Positions 38,501-53,500 are shown, counted from the stretch's first letter. The stretch is DNA of 64,000 nucleotides from UBA1479 sp048263775 (GCA_048263775.1 JBLXDU010000009.1:132593-196592); one strand, 5' to 3'. The notes: generated by a model not told the origin, from the sequence alone. Program-made: numbers and translations.

Positions 38501-41500
38501 GGCCTGGCGGTCTCCTTGCCGGAAGATTTCGACACCGACTTCTCGCTGCAGGTCTCGGCCACGGCCCAGGAAACCGATCCGGAAACCGGTGCGGTTACCA
38601 CGGCGACCTCCGATCCGGTGGCGCTTGACGTTTCCGTCATCGCCCAGGTCGATGCGCCGACGGTTGATGTCGAAGCTGCGCTCGGTAACGAAGACACCGC
38701 CATCGCGCTGGACATCGATCCCGCTGCCGCCGGCCAGGACCTCCAGGGCCAGGTCACCTCGGTGACGATTTCGGGCATCCCCGTGGGGGCGACCCTCAAC
38801 CTGCCGAACGGTCTGACTTTCACGGCGACGGACGCCAATTCGACCGTCTCCTTGACCCCGGCGCAGTTGGAAGGCTTGACCATCACGCCGCTGGCCGACA
38901 GCGCCGATGATTTCCAACTGACGGTCACCGCGACGGCAACGGAAACCGATCCGGATACGGGCGAGGTCACCACGGCGACCTCCGATCCGGTCACCTTGGA
39001 CGTCACCGTTCAGGGTGTGGCCGATGGCGCGGCGGTGGGTAATACCACGGCGTCCGGCATTGAGGATCTGGCGGTTCCGTTCACCGTCGACGTGTCCGAA
39101 CTGGACACGGACGGTTCGGAAACGCTTTCCGTGACCCTGTCGAACATTCCCGAGGGTGCGATCATCACCCGAAACGGCGAAGTTCTTGAGATTGTCGAAG
39201 GCTCCGTCACCCTGGGTGAGAGTGAGCTGGACGGTCTGGCGATCCTGCCGCCGGCCGATTTCTCTGGCAATCTTGAACTGACCGTTTCCGCCTCGACCAC
39301 GGATGAAGGCGACGTGTCCGCCGTTTCGACCGGTACCGTCTCCATCGACGTGGCGGGTGTCGCCGATGGCGCCGGCCTGAACCTGGGTGCCGCCTCAGGC
39401 GACGAGGACACGGCCATTGCCCTGCCGATCACCATCGACAAGGCCGATGAAAGTGAAACCGCGCAGATCACCCTGTCAGGCATTCCGCAGGGTGCAATTC
39501 TGTCCAACGCCAACGGTCCGATTACCGTTGTCGGCGGCGTCGCGGTGCTGAGCGAAGCGGACCTGGACGGTCTGGCGATCCAACCGCCCACTGACAGCAG
39601 CGTCGATTTCCCCATCAACGTTTCCGTCGTGACGACGGACGGCACGACCGTTTCCGATGTGGCGTCGGGCACCATTTCCGTCGGCGTCGACGGCGTGGCC
39701 GATATTCCGAGCCTCACGATCAGTGACGTGTCGGGGGCCGAAGATAGCGCCATCCCGCTGAACATCTCCGCCGGCTTGGGCGACCTGGACGGCTCGGAAA
39801 GCCTGAGCGTCACGATCTCCGGCGTGCCCGCGGGTGCCACCCTGAACAACGGGACCTACAACGCTGAAAACGGCACCTGGACTCTGACTGCCGCCGATCT
39901 GGCGGGCCTGACCGTTACCCCGGCGACCAATGACGATACGGACTTCGAACTGACCGTCACCGCGACGGCAACGGATACCGATCCGGACACCGGCGACATT
40001 TCGACGGAAACCGTGACCGGCACCATGAACGTCGTCGTCGACGCCCAGGCCGACGCGCCGACCCTGACCCTGACCGACGCCGCCGGCTCGGAAGACCTTC
40101 CGATCGCCCTGAACATCGACGCGGGCCTGACGGACGACAGCGAAGTTCTGTCCGTATCGATCTCGGGCGTACCCGCGGGCGCCACGCTTTCCGCCGGTAC
40201 CTACGATGCCGAGAGCGACACCTGGACCGTCGATCCTGCCGACCTGGCCGGCCTGACCGTTGCGCCGCCGACCAATTCCAACGAAGACTTTACTTTGACC
40301 GTGACGGCGACCTCGGCGGAATCCGATGGTTCCACGGCCAGCACCACCTCGACCCTGAACGTCGCGGTGACGGGCGTTGCCGACGCCCCGACCCTGTCCG
40401 TGAACCTGGGTGAAGGCACCTTGGTTGAGAACGGCGATGCGACGTTGGGCAGCGTCACCATCACCAACATGGGCAATGCCACCGCCGGCTATAACAACAG
40501 CTATGGCTATTACGTCATCGGCGAGGACGGCACGCCGCAAAGCGGCAAGGTCATCTGGGACAACGTCAAGAACGACGTGGGCGATACCTTCACCCTGGAT
40601 GGTGTTGATCCCGCCACCATCGGCTTCTTTGTCATTCCCAACGGCGACGACCTGAACTGGAACCTCCAGGACGGCATGGACGTGACCTTCGCCCAGAGCC
40701 CGATCACCGGAAACTGGTACGCGGCTGGTCCGGACGGCACGCCGCTGCACGGCGCGGGCGACCCGGTGCTGTTTTCCGATCCGGCCCTGAATGAATTCAA
40801 CTTCGACTACACCCAGGATACGGGTAGCCCCGGCAACCAGAACTGGGAAGACCTGTTCCTGGGCGGCGACTTCAATTTCAACGACGTCAACATGCAGGTG
40901 GACACGACCCCGGGTCAGCCCGGTGGCCCGGACGTGGTGGAATATCCGCTCGACATCAACGCGGCACTGACCGACACGGACGGCTCCGAAACCCTTAGCG
41001 CCACGATCAGCGGCCTGCCCGCCGACGCCACGCTGACGCTTGCCGATGGTACGGTCCTGACCTCGACCGGCCCCGACGACAGCTTCGATCTGACCTCCGA
41101 TCAGCTTCTTGGCATCACCTTGACCGTGCCGGCCGAGGCGACGGACTTCGACCTGTCGGTGACCGCGACCGCGACAGAAAACGATGGCGATACGGCGACC
41201 GTGGGAACCACGGTGGCCGTGGATGTTCCGGACCCTGTCGCGGATGCGGCGGAACTGGACGTGTCGCCCGCCACCGGCGACGAGGACACGGCCATTCCGT
41301 TGACCATCGACGCGGCCCTGACGGACGAAAGCGAAACCCTCAGCGTGACGGTCTCCGGCATTCCGGACGGCGCCGTGCTGAAATCGGGCGACACGGTGCT
41401 GACCGTTGAAAACGGCCAAATCACCTTTGCCGACGGCGTCGTGCCCGACGACCTGACGATCACCCCGCCGACGGACAGCGCCGAAGACTTCCAGCTGACC

Positions 41501-44500
41501 GTCACCGCGACCTCGACCGAATTCGACGGCTCGTCCATCGATACGGTCAAGACCCTGGACGTGACCGTTCAGGGCGTGGCCGATGGCGCGCAGGTGACCG
41601 ACACCACGGCCAGCGGTGCAGAAGACACGGCCATTCCGTTCACGGTCGACGTGACGGAACTGGATACGGACGGCTCGGAAACCCTTTCCGTGACCCTGTC
41701 GAATATCCCGGCGGGCGCGGTCATCACCCGCAATGGCGAAGCGCTTGAAATCGTCGACGGCCAAGTGACCCTGGGCGAGGGCGAACTGGATGGCTTGGCA
41801 ATCAAACCGCCGGCCGACTTCTCCGGTGATCTCGACCTGACCGTCTCCGCCACCACGACGGACGAAGGCGATGTGTCCGAAACGGCGCTGGGCACCGTGT
41901 CCATCGATGTGACCGGTGTGGCCGACGGACCGGGCCTGGATCTGAGCGACGCGCTCGGCAACGAAGACACGGCCATTCCGCTTGATATCTCGGCGACCGT
42001 GACCGACGGTTCGGAAACGTTGGGTCTTAGCATTTCCGGCATTCCCGCCGACGCCACGCTGACCATCACCAATCCGGGCGGCCAGCAGGTTCCGGTTAAT
42101 GTGGTCGATGGTGTCGCGGAAATTCCGCCGGGCCTGATCGGCGGCCAGATTTACATTACCCCGCCGACCGACAGCGCCGACGACTTCCAGCTGACCGTTA
42201 CGGCGACCTCGAAGGACGGTGACAGCACCGCCACGACCACGGGCACCCTGGATGTGACCGTGCAAGGCGTCGCCGACGGCGCCCAGGTGACCGACACCAC
42301 GGCCACTGGTGTCGAAGACACGGCCATTCCGTTCACGGTCGATGTGTCCGAACTGGACACGGACGGTTCGGAAACCCTTTCCGTGACCCTGTCGAACATT
42401 CCCGAAGGTGCGGTCATCACCCGCAACGGTGAAGCGCTTGAGGTCGTCGACGGCCAGGTGACCCTGGGCGAGGGCGAACTGGACGGTCTGGCGATCCTGC
42501 CGCCGGCCGATTTCTCAGGCGATCTAGATCTGACCGTCTCCGCCACCACGACGGATGAGGGCGATGTGTCCGAAACGGCGCTGGGTACCGTGTCCATCGA
42601 CGTGATTGGCCAGGCCGATGGCGCGGCCTTGAACGTCGCCGATATCTCGGGCGACGAAGACACCGGCATCGCCCTGCCGATCACCATCGACAAGGCGGAC
42701 GACAGCGAAACGGCGGAAATTACGCTCTCCGGTATTCCGGAAGGGGCGATCCTGTCCAACACCAGCGGCCCGATTTCCGTGGTTGACGGCGTCGCGGTGC
42801 TGACCGAAGCGGACCTTGCCGGCCTGCAGATCAAGCCGCCGGCCGACAGCGACGTTGATTTCAACCTTGGTGTTTCCGTCGTGACGACGGATGGAACCTC
42901 GGTCTCCGACCCTGCCACCGGCACCATTGCCGTCGGCGTCGACGGCGTCGCCGACGTGCCGACCCTGACGGTCGACAGCGCCGTTTCCGGCACGGAAGAC
43001 GGCGGGCCGATCGCGCTCGACATCGCCTCGTCCCTGACCGATATCGACGGTTCGGAAAGCCTCAGCATCACCATCTCGGGCGTGCCCGACGATGCGACCC
43101 TATCCGCCGGTACGAAGAACGAAGACGGCACCTGGACTCTGTCTTCGGGCGACCTCGACGATCTGTCTGTGACCCCGGGTACTGACAGCGGCGAAGACTT
43201 CCAGCTAACCGTGACCGCGACCTCGACGGAAGCGGATGGCGGCGACACGGCGTCACAGACGGCGACCATCGACGTTTCCGTCGCCTCGCAGGCCGATGCC
43301 CCGACGGTGACCGTGGACGCGGCCTCCGGCCTTGAAGACGGCGGGCCCATCGCGCTCAACATCGACGCAGCGGCAGCAGCCCAGGACGTGCAGGGCGAAG
43401 TGACCGGGTTCACCATTTCCGACATCCCGGTCGGCGCCACCCTGAACCTGGGCGGCGGTTTCCAGTTCACGGCGACGGAAGGCAATACCTCCGTCAACCT
43501 GACCCCGGCCATGGTTGAAAACCTGTCCATCGATTTGCCGGAAGATTTCGACGAAAACTTCTCGCTGCAGGTTTCCGCCACGGCCCAGGAAGTGGACCCC
43601 GATACCGGTGCCGTCACGACCTCGACCAGCGACCCTGTGTCCCTGGCGGTTGAAGTCGGTGCCGTTGCCGATGCTCCGACGGTCGGCGTGGAAAATGCGT
43701 CCGGAACGGAAGATGCCGGCCCCATCGCACTGAACATCGACCCGCAGGCAGCGGCCGAGGACATCAACGGCGAGGTCGTCTCCGTGAGCATCACGGGTGT
43801 GCCCGAAGGCGCGACGCTTTCCGCCGGCTCCTTCAATGCCGACACGGGCGAATGGACGGTCGATGCGGCCGACGTCCCGGGCCTGACGGTCTCTCTGCCG
43901 GAAGATTACGATGCGGACTTCACCCTGCAGGTCTCGGCCACGGCCCAGGAAACCGATCCGGAAACGGGCGCCGTCACCACGGCGACCTCCGCGCCGGTGG
44001 ATCTGGACGTTTCCGTCATCGCGCAGGTCGATGCGCCGACGGTTGCCGTCGACGCGGCTTCGGGTGTCGAAGACGGCGGGGCCATTCCGCTGAACATCGA
44101 TCCGGCCACGGCGGCCGGCGACATCGCGGGAGAGGTGACGTCCGTCACGATCTCCGACATTCCGGTCGGCGCCACCCTGAACCTGGGCGGCGGTTTCCAG
44201 TTCACGGCAACGGAGGGGAATACCTCCGTCAGCCTGACGCCGGACATGGTCGAAGGCCTGTCCATCACCCTGCCGGAAGACTTCGATACGGACTTCGCGC
44301 TTTCCGTTACCGCGACGGCCCAGGGTGCCGATCCGGAAACCGGCGAGTTGTCCACCGCCACCAGTGCCCCTGTGTCCTTGACGGTCTCGGTCGATGCCGT
44401 GGCCGATGCGCCGACGGTTGACGTCAGCAACGCTTCCGGTACGGAAGACGGCGGTCCCATCGCGCTGGATATTGATCCGGCGGCGGCGGCCCAGGACATC

Positions 44501-47500
44501 AACGGCGAAGTCGTGTCGGTGACCATCTCGGGCGTGCCCGAGGGGGCAACTCTGTCGGCGGGAACGTTCGATGCCGAAAGCGGCACATGGACGGTCGATG
44601 CGGCAGACGTGGACGGCCTGACGGTCTCCCTGCCGGAAGATTTCGATACGGACTTCACGCTGCAGGTTTCTGCGACGGCCCAGGAAACCGATCCGGAAAC
44701 GGGTACGGTGACGACGGCGACGTCCGCCCCGGTTGCGCTCGGCGTGTCCGTTGCGGCGCAGGTCGATGCCCCGACGGTGACCGTCGATGCGGCGGTGGGT
44801 GATGAAGACACGGCCATTGCGCTGAACATCGATGCCGAAGCCGCGGCCCAGGACATCAATGGCGAGGTGACGGGGGTTACGATCTCCGGCATTCCGGCTG
44901 GTGCGACCCTGACCCTGCCGGGCGGCCTGACCTTCACCGCTTCGGAAACCAGCAACAGCGTCACCTTGACGCCGGCGCAGCTCGAAGGTCTGACCATCAC
45001 GCCACTGGCCGACAGCAGCGACGACTTCCAGCTGACCGTCACCGCCACGGCCACGGAAACCGATCCGGATACGGGTGCGGTCACCACGGCGACCTCGGCA
45101 CCGACCACCCTCGACGTCACTGTGCAGGGCGTCGCCGACGGCGCCCAGGTGACCGACACCACGGCCTCCGGCGCCGAAGACACGGCGATCCCGCTGACCA
45201 TCGATGTTACGGAACTGGATACGGACGGCTCGGAAACCCTGTCCGTTACCCTGTCCAACATTCCGGAAGGTGCGGTGCTGACCCGCAACGGCCAGCCGCT
45301 TGAAATCGTCAATGGTTCCGTGACACTGGGCGAGGGCGAACTGGACGGCCTAGAAATCACGCCGCCGACCGACTTCGCAGGCAACTTCGATATCACCGTG
45401 TCGGCCACGACCACGGATGAAGGCGACGTGTCCGAAACCGCGACCGGGACCATCAGTGTCGACGTGAGCGGCGGCGCCGACGGTGCCGCGGTCACTTTGG
45501 GCACCGCCCAGGGCGACGAAGACACGCTGATTGACCTGCCGATCAGCATCGACAAGGCCGACGAAAGTGAAACGGCCCAGATCACCCTGTCCGGCATTCC
45601 GCAGGGTGCCTTGCTGTCCAACGCCAACGGTCCGATCAATGTGACCGATGGCGTTGCGGTGCTGACCGAAGCCGACCTTGCCGGCCTGCAGATCAAGGCG
45701 CCCGCCAACAGCGGCGCTGACTTCGAACTGAGCGTGTCCGTCGTCACCACGGACGGCGACAGCACCTCCGAGCCCGCGACCGGCACGATCACTGTCGGCG
45801 TCGACGCCGTCGCCGACGTGCCGTACCTGAACGTCGGCAGCGTCACCGGCACGGAAGACTCGGCGATCCCGCTGAACATCTCGGCCGGCTTGAACGACAC
45901 GGACGGCTCGGAAGTCCTCAGTGTCACCATCTCCGACGTGCCCCCGGGCGCGGTGTTGACTCTGTCCGACGGCTCGTCCTTCACGGCGACGCCGGAAAAT
46001 ACCACCTTCCTGTTTGCCGGTGACCAGCTTCAGGGCTTGACCATCACGCCGCCGGAAAATTCCGATGACGACTTCACCCTGAACGTCATCGCCACATCGC
46101 TGGACACCGATCCGGACACCGGTGCGGTGACGACCAGCTCCGTCGAAGGGGCCATGGCCGTCAGCGTCGATCCGGAAGCGGATGCGCCGACCTTGACGCT
46201 CGACAACGCGGCGGGCACGGAAGATCTGCCCATCGCCCTGAACATCGATGCCGGTCTGACGGATGGCAGCGAAACCCTGAGCGTGACTATTTCCGACATT
46301 CCGGAAGGCGCGACCCTGACCCTGTCGGACGGTTCGACCTTCGTGGCTACGGCCGACGCCAATAGCATCGACCTGGATCCCGCGCAGCTTGAAGGGCTGA
46401 CCATCACGCCGGCGCCGAACTCCAACGAAGACTTCGCTCTGACCGTGACGGCCACGTCGACGGAATCCGACGGCTCCACGGCGGCCACGTCCTCGACCCT
46501 CAACGTCGCGGTGACCGGCGATGCCGACGCGCCGCAGCTGTCCGTCGACCTGGGCACCGGTGTGCCCTCGGGCGGTGGTTCGGAAGAAATTCCGGGCAGC
46601 GTGACGATCACTAATGCCGCCCAAGGCGAAGCCGGCTATCACAACACCTACGGCTACTACGTCATGGGTGAAGACGGTACGCCGCAGTCGGGCCAAATCA
46701 TCTGGGCCGACGTCAAGGACACGGTGGGCCAAAGCTTCACCCTGGACGGGGTCGATCCGGAAGACATCGGCTTCTTCATCATTCCCAACGGTGACGGCCT
46801 GAACAACAACCTGTCCAACGGCATGGATGTAACCTTCACCCAGGGCCAGGACGGAAACTGGCATGTGGTCGGCCCGAACGGGCAGGTTTTGCAGGGGCAG
46901 GGCGATCCGGTCCTGTTCGACGACCCGACGCTCAATGAAGGCAACTTCGACTACACGCAGGACACGAACGCGCCGGGCAACCAGAGTTGGGAAGATCTGG
47001 CCGGCGGCGGCGACAATGACTTCAATGACATCCACATTCAGGTCGACACGGTGCCGACTCAGCCGGGTACGGGTGGTGCGGAAGTTATCGCATATCCGCT
47101 CGACATCAACGCGATCCTGACCGATATCGATGGTTCGGAAACCCTGTCGGCGACCATTTCCGGCGTCCCCGAAGGGGCGACGCTGACCCTGGCCGACGGC
47201 ACGGTCCTGACCTCGACCGGGCCGGACGACACTTTTGACCTGACCGATAGCCAGCTGCAGGACATCACCCTGACGGTTCCCGCCGGCGCCACGGACTTCG
47301 ACCTGTCCGTTACCGCAACGGCGACGGAAAACGATGGTGATACGGCCAGCGTCAGCACCACGGTGGCGGTCGATGTTCCGGATATTCTGGCCGATGCGCC
47401 TGATCTCGATGTCTCCGATGCCACTGGCGCCGAGGATAACGCCATCCCGCTGACCATCGACGCGGCCCTGACCGACGCCGACGAAAGCCTGAGCGTGACC

Positions 47501-50500
47501 ATTTCCGGCATTCCGGCCGGTGCGGTCCTGAAGTCGGGTGACGTGACCCTGAACGTTGAGAACGGTGAAATCACCTTCGCCGACGGCATCGTCCCCGATA
47601 ACCTGACGATCCAGCCGCCCGCAAACTCCAATGATGACTTTGCCCTCACCGTGACGGCGACATCGACGGAATCGAACGGTGCCACGGCCTCCACGTCCTC
47701 GACCCTGAACGTCGCGGTTTCGGGTGTCGCCGACGCCCCGACCCTGACGGTCGATTTGGGCGAGGGCACTCCGGCGTCGACCGGCGGCAGCGGCAGTTAC
47801 GTCGGTGACGGCTCGAACCTGCAGAACCAGTTCGTCGACAGCAACGTCCAAAACCATACCGCCGGCGGCGGTGACGATGTCTGGGTCGTCGATCGCGACC
47901 TGCGCATGAACGAAAGCTTCACCATGGGCGGCGGCAACGACACCCTGGTGATCAACGGTGATGTCGGCGGCGGCACGAATATCAACCTGGGCGGCGGAAA
48001 CGACCGAGTCACCATCAACGGTGATATCACCGGGAATGCATCGATCAATGGTGCCGGTCAGCCGAACGGCGGCGGAGACGTCGTGTACCTGGGCAAGAGC
48101 GCCGATCATTATGAGCTCCAGAACTTCACGAACAACAACGGCAACATCAATACTCAGGTGAAGGATTTGGACACGGGCCAGATCCTGACCATCAACAATG
48201 TGGAAGCCATCGGCTTCGGCGACGGCACGCATGTCGGGAATGGCGGTCTGGTCGAATTCCAGACCCCTGGCGGCGCCGACGTGGTCGAATATCCGCTCGA
48301 CATCAACGCCGGCCTGACCGACATCGACGGCTCGGAAACCCTGTCGGCCACCGTTTCGGGCGTACCCGCAGGGGCAACGATGACCCTGGCCGACGGCACG
48401 GTGCTGACCTCGACCGGCACGGACGACACCTTCGACCTGAGCGCTGGCCAACTGCTGGGCATCACCCTGACGGTACCGGCCGACGCCACGGACTTTGACC
48501 TGTCCGTGACGGCGACAGCGACGGAGAACGACGGTGATACCGCCAGCATCAGCACGACGGTTTCGGTCGATGTGCCGGTGCTTGATGATGAAGCCTCGGC
48601 GCCGGACGTGACCGTGTCCGATGCGGCGGGCGTCGAAGATATGCCGATCGCGCTTGATATCACCGCGGTCCTGACCGACCTGGACGGCTCGGAAGAGATT
48701 TCCTCGATCACCTTGTCGGGCATTCCGTCCGGCGCCACCCTGAATAACGGGGTGTATGACGAGACCACTGATACCTGGAGCCTGGAACTGAGCGACCTGG
48801 TCGACCTGGAAGTGGTGCCGGCGGCCAATTCCAACGAGGATTTCCAGATCACGGTGTCGGTGACGTCGACGGAAGCGAATGGCGGCGCCACGGCGACCAC
48901 CACGGCAACGCTCGATGTGGACGTGACCGGCGTGGTCGACGACTTCACGGTTGCGGCCAGTGACGCGGCCGGTGCCGGCGGTGACGAACTGCCGCTCGAT
49001 ATCTCGGTTGATCTGACGGATCTGGACGGCTCGGAAACGGTCAGCGTGACCCTGACGGGCATTCCGGAAGGGGCGACCCTGAACCACGGCACCTTCGACG
49101 AAGGTACGGGCAGCTGGACGCTGTCCGGTGGCGATCTTGAGGGCTTGACCATTACCCTGCCGGAAACGGTCGAAGGCGAGGGCGCCGGCGAACCTGTCTC
49201 CTTGTATTCGCAGAATTTCGACAACCTGAGCAATTTCTCGCAGAGTGCCGGTGGCGCAAACGGGTTCACCACCGATGGTTCCGCGGCGGACGTTCAAGGT
49301 ATCCACGGCGTCTACGGCAACGGCTATTACTTCGGACAGTCGAGCAACGACGCTTACGACGACAGCGACGTCAATCAGTGGAACAGCGCGCCGATCGATA
49401 TCTCGGGCCAGGAAGACGTGACGTTCTCGTTCGACCTGACGGCCTATGGGGATTTGGAGGAAAGCGGCTCCTACCACGACTTCTTCACGGTCATCGCCGT
49501 GGTCGATGGGGTTGAGCATGAAGTTCTCGTCAAGGACGGCAACTTCGCCAATGGGCATTTCGAAATCTCCGATATTCCGGCGGGTGACGAGCTGATCATC
49601 CGGATGGAGGCCAAGACGACGTCGAGTGACGAGTATTTCTCGATGGACAACATTTCCGTTGTCGCGACCCCTGCCGCGGCCGAGCCCCTGGAAAGCTTCC
49701 AGATCGGCGTGGAAACGACGGTCACGGAAAATGACGGTGCCTCGGAAACCGTGTCGACCACGCTGAATGTCGACATCAACAACGACAATGAGGCCGAAGC
49801 CCCGACCCTGACCGTCTCCGACGTGACGAGTGACGAGGACATGGCCATCGCGCTTAACATCGGCGCGGCCCTGACGGACCTGGACGGCTCGGAAACCCTC
49901 AGCGTGACGCTGTCGGGCATCCCGGAAGGTGCCGTGCTGCGGGCGGGCGGTCAGCCCCTGGATGTCTCCGGTGGCGAGATCACCTTCGCCGACGGCATCA
50001 TTCCCGAGGGTCTGACGATCCAGCCGGCGACCAATTCCAACGAGGACTTCCAGCTGACGGTGTCGGCGACCTCGACAGAAGAAAACGGCGGCGACACGAC
50101 CACGACCACGGCGACCATCGATGTGGACGTGACCGGCGTGGTCGACGACTTCACGGTCGCGACCAGCGATGCGGCAGGTGCCGGTGGCGACGCCCTGCCG
50201 CTCGACATCTCGGTTGATCTTACGGATCTGGACGGCTCGGAAACGGTCAGCGTGACCCTGACGGGCATTCCTGAAGGCGCAACCCTGAATCACGGGACCT
50301 TCGACGAGGGCACCGGTAACTGGACGCTGTCCGGCGACGACCTTGAAGGCCTGACCATCAGCCTGCCGGAAACAATCGAAGGCGAGGGCGGCGGCGAGCC
50401 GCAGACCCTCTATTCCCAGAACTTCAACAGCCTGTCCGATGGGTCGACCAGCGCCGGCGGGGCCAATGGCTTCTCGACCGATGCGTCGAATTCCGACACC

Positions 50501-53500
50501 ACCGGCTATCACGGTGTTGATGACGACCGGTATGAGTTCTCCAAGTCCGATACCAACGGCAATGACGGCGAAGACGCCTTCATGACCTGGAACAGTGCGG
50601 CCATCGATATCTCCGGTCAGGAAGACGTGACCTTCAGCTTCAAGCTGGACAGTGATGGCGACCTCAACTCGAGCGGTAACTACGCCGACTTCTTCCGTGT
50701 GATCGCGGTGGTCGACGGCGTCGAGCACGAGCTGATGACCGAGAACGGCGACGTGTGCAATACGACCTTCACCCTCGACAACATTCCCGAGGGCGATGAG
50801 TTGATCATCCGTATGGAAGTCAAGACGACGTCTTCGGACGAAGTCTACAAGATGGACAATCTGAAGGTCCAAGGCACGCCGGCCGCGGCCGAGCCTCTGG
50901 AAAGCTTCCAGATCGGCGTGGAAACGACAGTCACGGAAAACGACGGTGCCTCGGAAACCGTGTCGACCACGCTGAATGTCGACATCAACAACGACAATGA
51001 GGCCGAAGCCCCGACCCTGACGGTCTCCGACGTGACGGGTGACGAGGACACGGCCATTGCGCTCGATATCGCTGCTGCCCTGACCGATACGGACGGTTCA
51101 GAAACCCTCAGCGTGACGTTGTCGGGCATCCCGGAAGGTGCTGTGCTGCGGGCCGGCGGTCAGCTCCTGGATGTCTCCGGTGGCGAGATCACCTTCGCCG
51201 ACGGCATCATCCCCGAAGGTTTGACGATCCAGCCGCCGACCAATTCCAACGACGACTTCCAGCTGACGGTGTCGGCGACCTCGACGGAAGAGAACGGCGG
51301 CGACACGACGACGACCTCGGCGACCATCGACGTGGACGTGACCGGCGTGGTCGACGACTTCACGGTCGCGACCCAGGATGCCGCCGGTGAGGCTGGCACG
51401 GAACTGCCGCTCAGCATTGATGTCGGTCTGACGGATCTGGACGGCTCGGAAACGGTCAGCGTGACCCTGACGGGCATTCCTGAAGGCGCAACCCTGAATC
51501 ACGGGACCTTCGACGAAGGTACGGGTAGCTGGACGCTGTCCGGCGGTGATCTGGAGGGCCTGACCATCAGCCTGCCGGAAACGGTCGAAGGCGAGGGCGG
51601 CGGTGAGCCTGCATCCCTCTATTCCCAGAACTTCAACGACACGTTCGACGGCCAGACGGCCGCCGGGGGCGATAACGGCTTCTCATCGACGGGCGGCAGT
51701 TGGGGTGACGACGACCGTACCGCGGCAGACGATGACCGGTTCGAGTTCCAGAATCCTTCGGGCGGTGACATTTCCACCTTCAACACCGCGGCCATCGATA
51801 TTTCCGGCCAGGAAGACGTGAGCTTCTCCTTCAAAATGAAGGGGTATGGCGACCTCGACTCCAGCGGATCTCATGCCGATTACCTCAAGGTCATCGCCGT
51901 GGTCGACGGGGTTGAACACGAACTGATGACCCATAACGGGGACCAGAACGATTGGGAAACCTTCACCCTGGACAACATCCCTGAGGGTGACGAGTTGGTC
52001 ATCAAGATGGTGGTCAGGACCACGGGTAGTGACGAAAAGTACAAGATCGACAACCTTGAGGTTACGGGCACGCCAGCTGCGGCGGAACCCCTGGAAAGCT
52101 TCCAGATCGGGGTGGAAACGACGGTCACGGAAAACGACGGTGCTTCGGAAACCGTGTCGACCACGCTGAACGTCGACATCAACAGCGATAATGAGGCCGA
52201 TGCCCCGACCCTGACGGTGACGGAACAGGCACCGACCACGGAAGATGTTTCGGTGGCGCTCAATATCGCCGCCGCCCTGACCGATACGGACGGGTCGGAA
52301 ACCCTCAGCGTGACGATCTCCGGCATTCCGGACGGCGCCGTGCTGAAGTCGGGCGATACGGTTCTGGAGGTCGATAACGGCGAAATCACCTTCGCGGACG
52401 GCGTTATTCCGGACAATCTGTCCCTGACCCCGCCGGCCCATTCGGACGCCGATATCGAGCTGACGGTTTCCGCAACCTCGACCGAACAGAACGGTGGGGC
52501 TACGACGACCACGACCTCTACGATCGGCATCGACGTGTCGGCCCTGGCCGACGTGCCGACGATCACCAGCGTGACGATCGGCGATCCGGTCATCACCGAG
52601 GGTACGGAAGGTGTCGCCGAGACGGTGACCATCAGTTCCGCCAACTTCGGCGAAAGCGATGCCGGCTTCTCGATCACGGGCCGGTCGATCAATTCGAACG
52701 GAACGCTGTCCGAGCCCTCGGCCGACAATGTCTCGACCAACGGTTCGCCGCTCGGCTTCGGCGTTGCGGGAAGCGCCTCTGGTGACAACAATGAAATCGG
52801 GTACAGCAACTATCACGATGTTTCGGAAGAACTCATCGTCACCTTCGACGATGATGTGTCCTCCGCCGATGTTTCCTTTGCCTGGCTGGCCTCCAGCGAG
52901 CAGGCAAGCTACAAGCTGTACCGCGACGGTGAGGAAGTCGGTTCGGGCACGATCAACGGTGTGACGGATGGGATCGACGATCCGGTCACGCTCAGCGCCG
53001 ACGGCGGCTTTGATCAGATCGTGTTCTCGGCGCCGGATAGCGGTGACGACTATCTGATCAACTCGATCAGCTTCGAAACCCAGGACGGCACGCCTGATGT
53101 GGCCGAATATCCCATCGACATCGTCGCCGGCCTGACTGATACCGACGGTTCGGAAGACCTGTCCGTGACCATCGGCGGCGTGCCCGAAGGGGCCAGCCTG
53201 TCCGCCGGTACGGACAACGGCGACGGCACCTGGACGGTGTCCGGCGACGATCTGGAAGGCCTCAGCCTTTCGGTTCCCTTCGACGGCGAAGTCGAAGCCT
53301 TCGACCTGACCTTTACGGCGACGGCGACGGAACAGTCCAACAACTCCATGGCTACCTCGGCCGCGGTTGTGGTTGCGGCGGCGGCGGTTGTTGCGCCCGA
53401 GCCGGAACCGGAGCCCGAACCTGTCGAGGAAGATTTCGACGGCCTGGACATGGACGGCGAAGACAACGACAACGACGGCATGGTCGGCAACGACAATTCG

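Noticed and set aside
45350..50872. A 1840-residue minus-strand open frame antisense to the adhesin, and similar long antisense frames at 36032-38917, 39476-42265 and 51683-54580
   Set aside because: They arise from GC-rich codon bias and the repeat structure of the adhesin. Their composition is low-complexity and matches no domain, while the sense frame has clear RTX and Ig-like domains.
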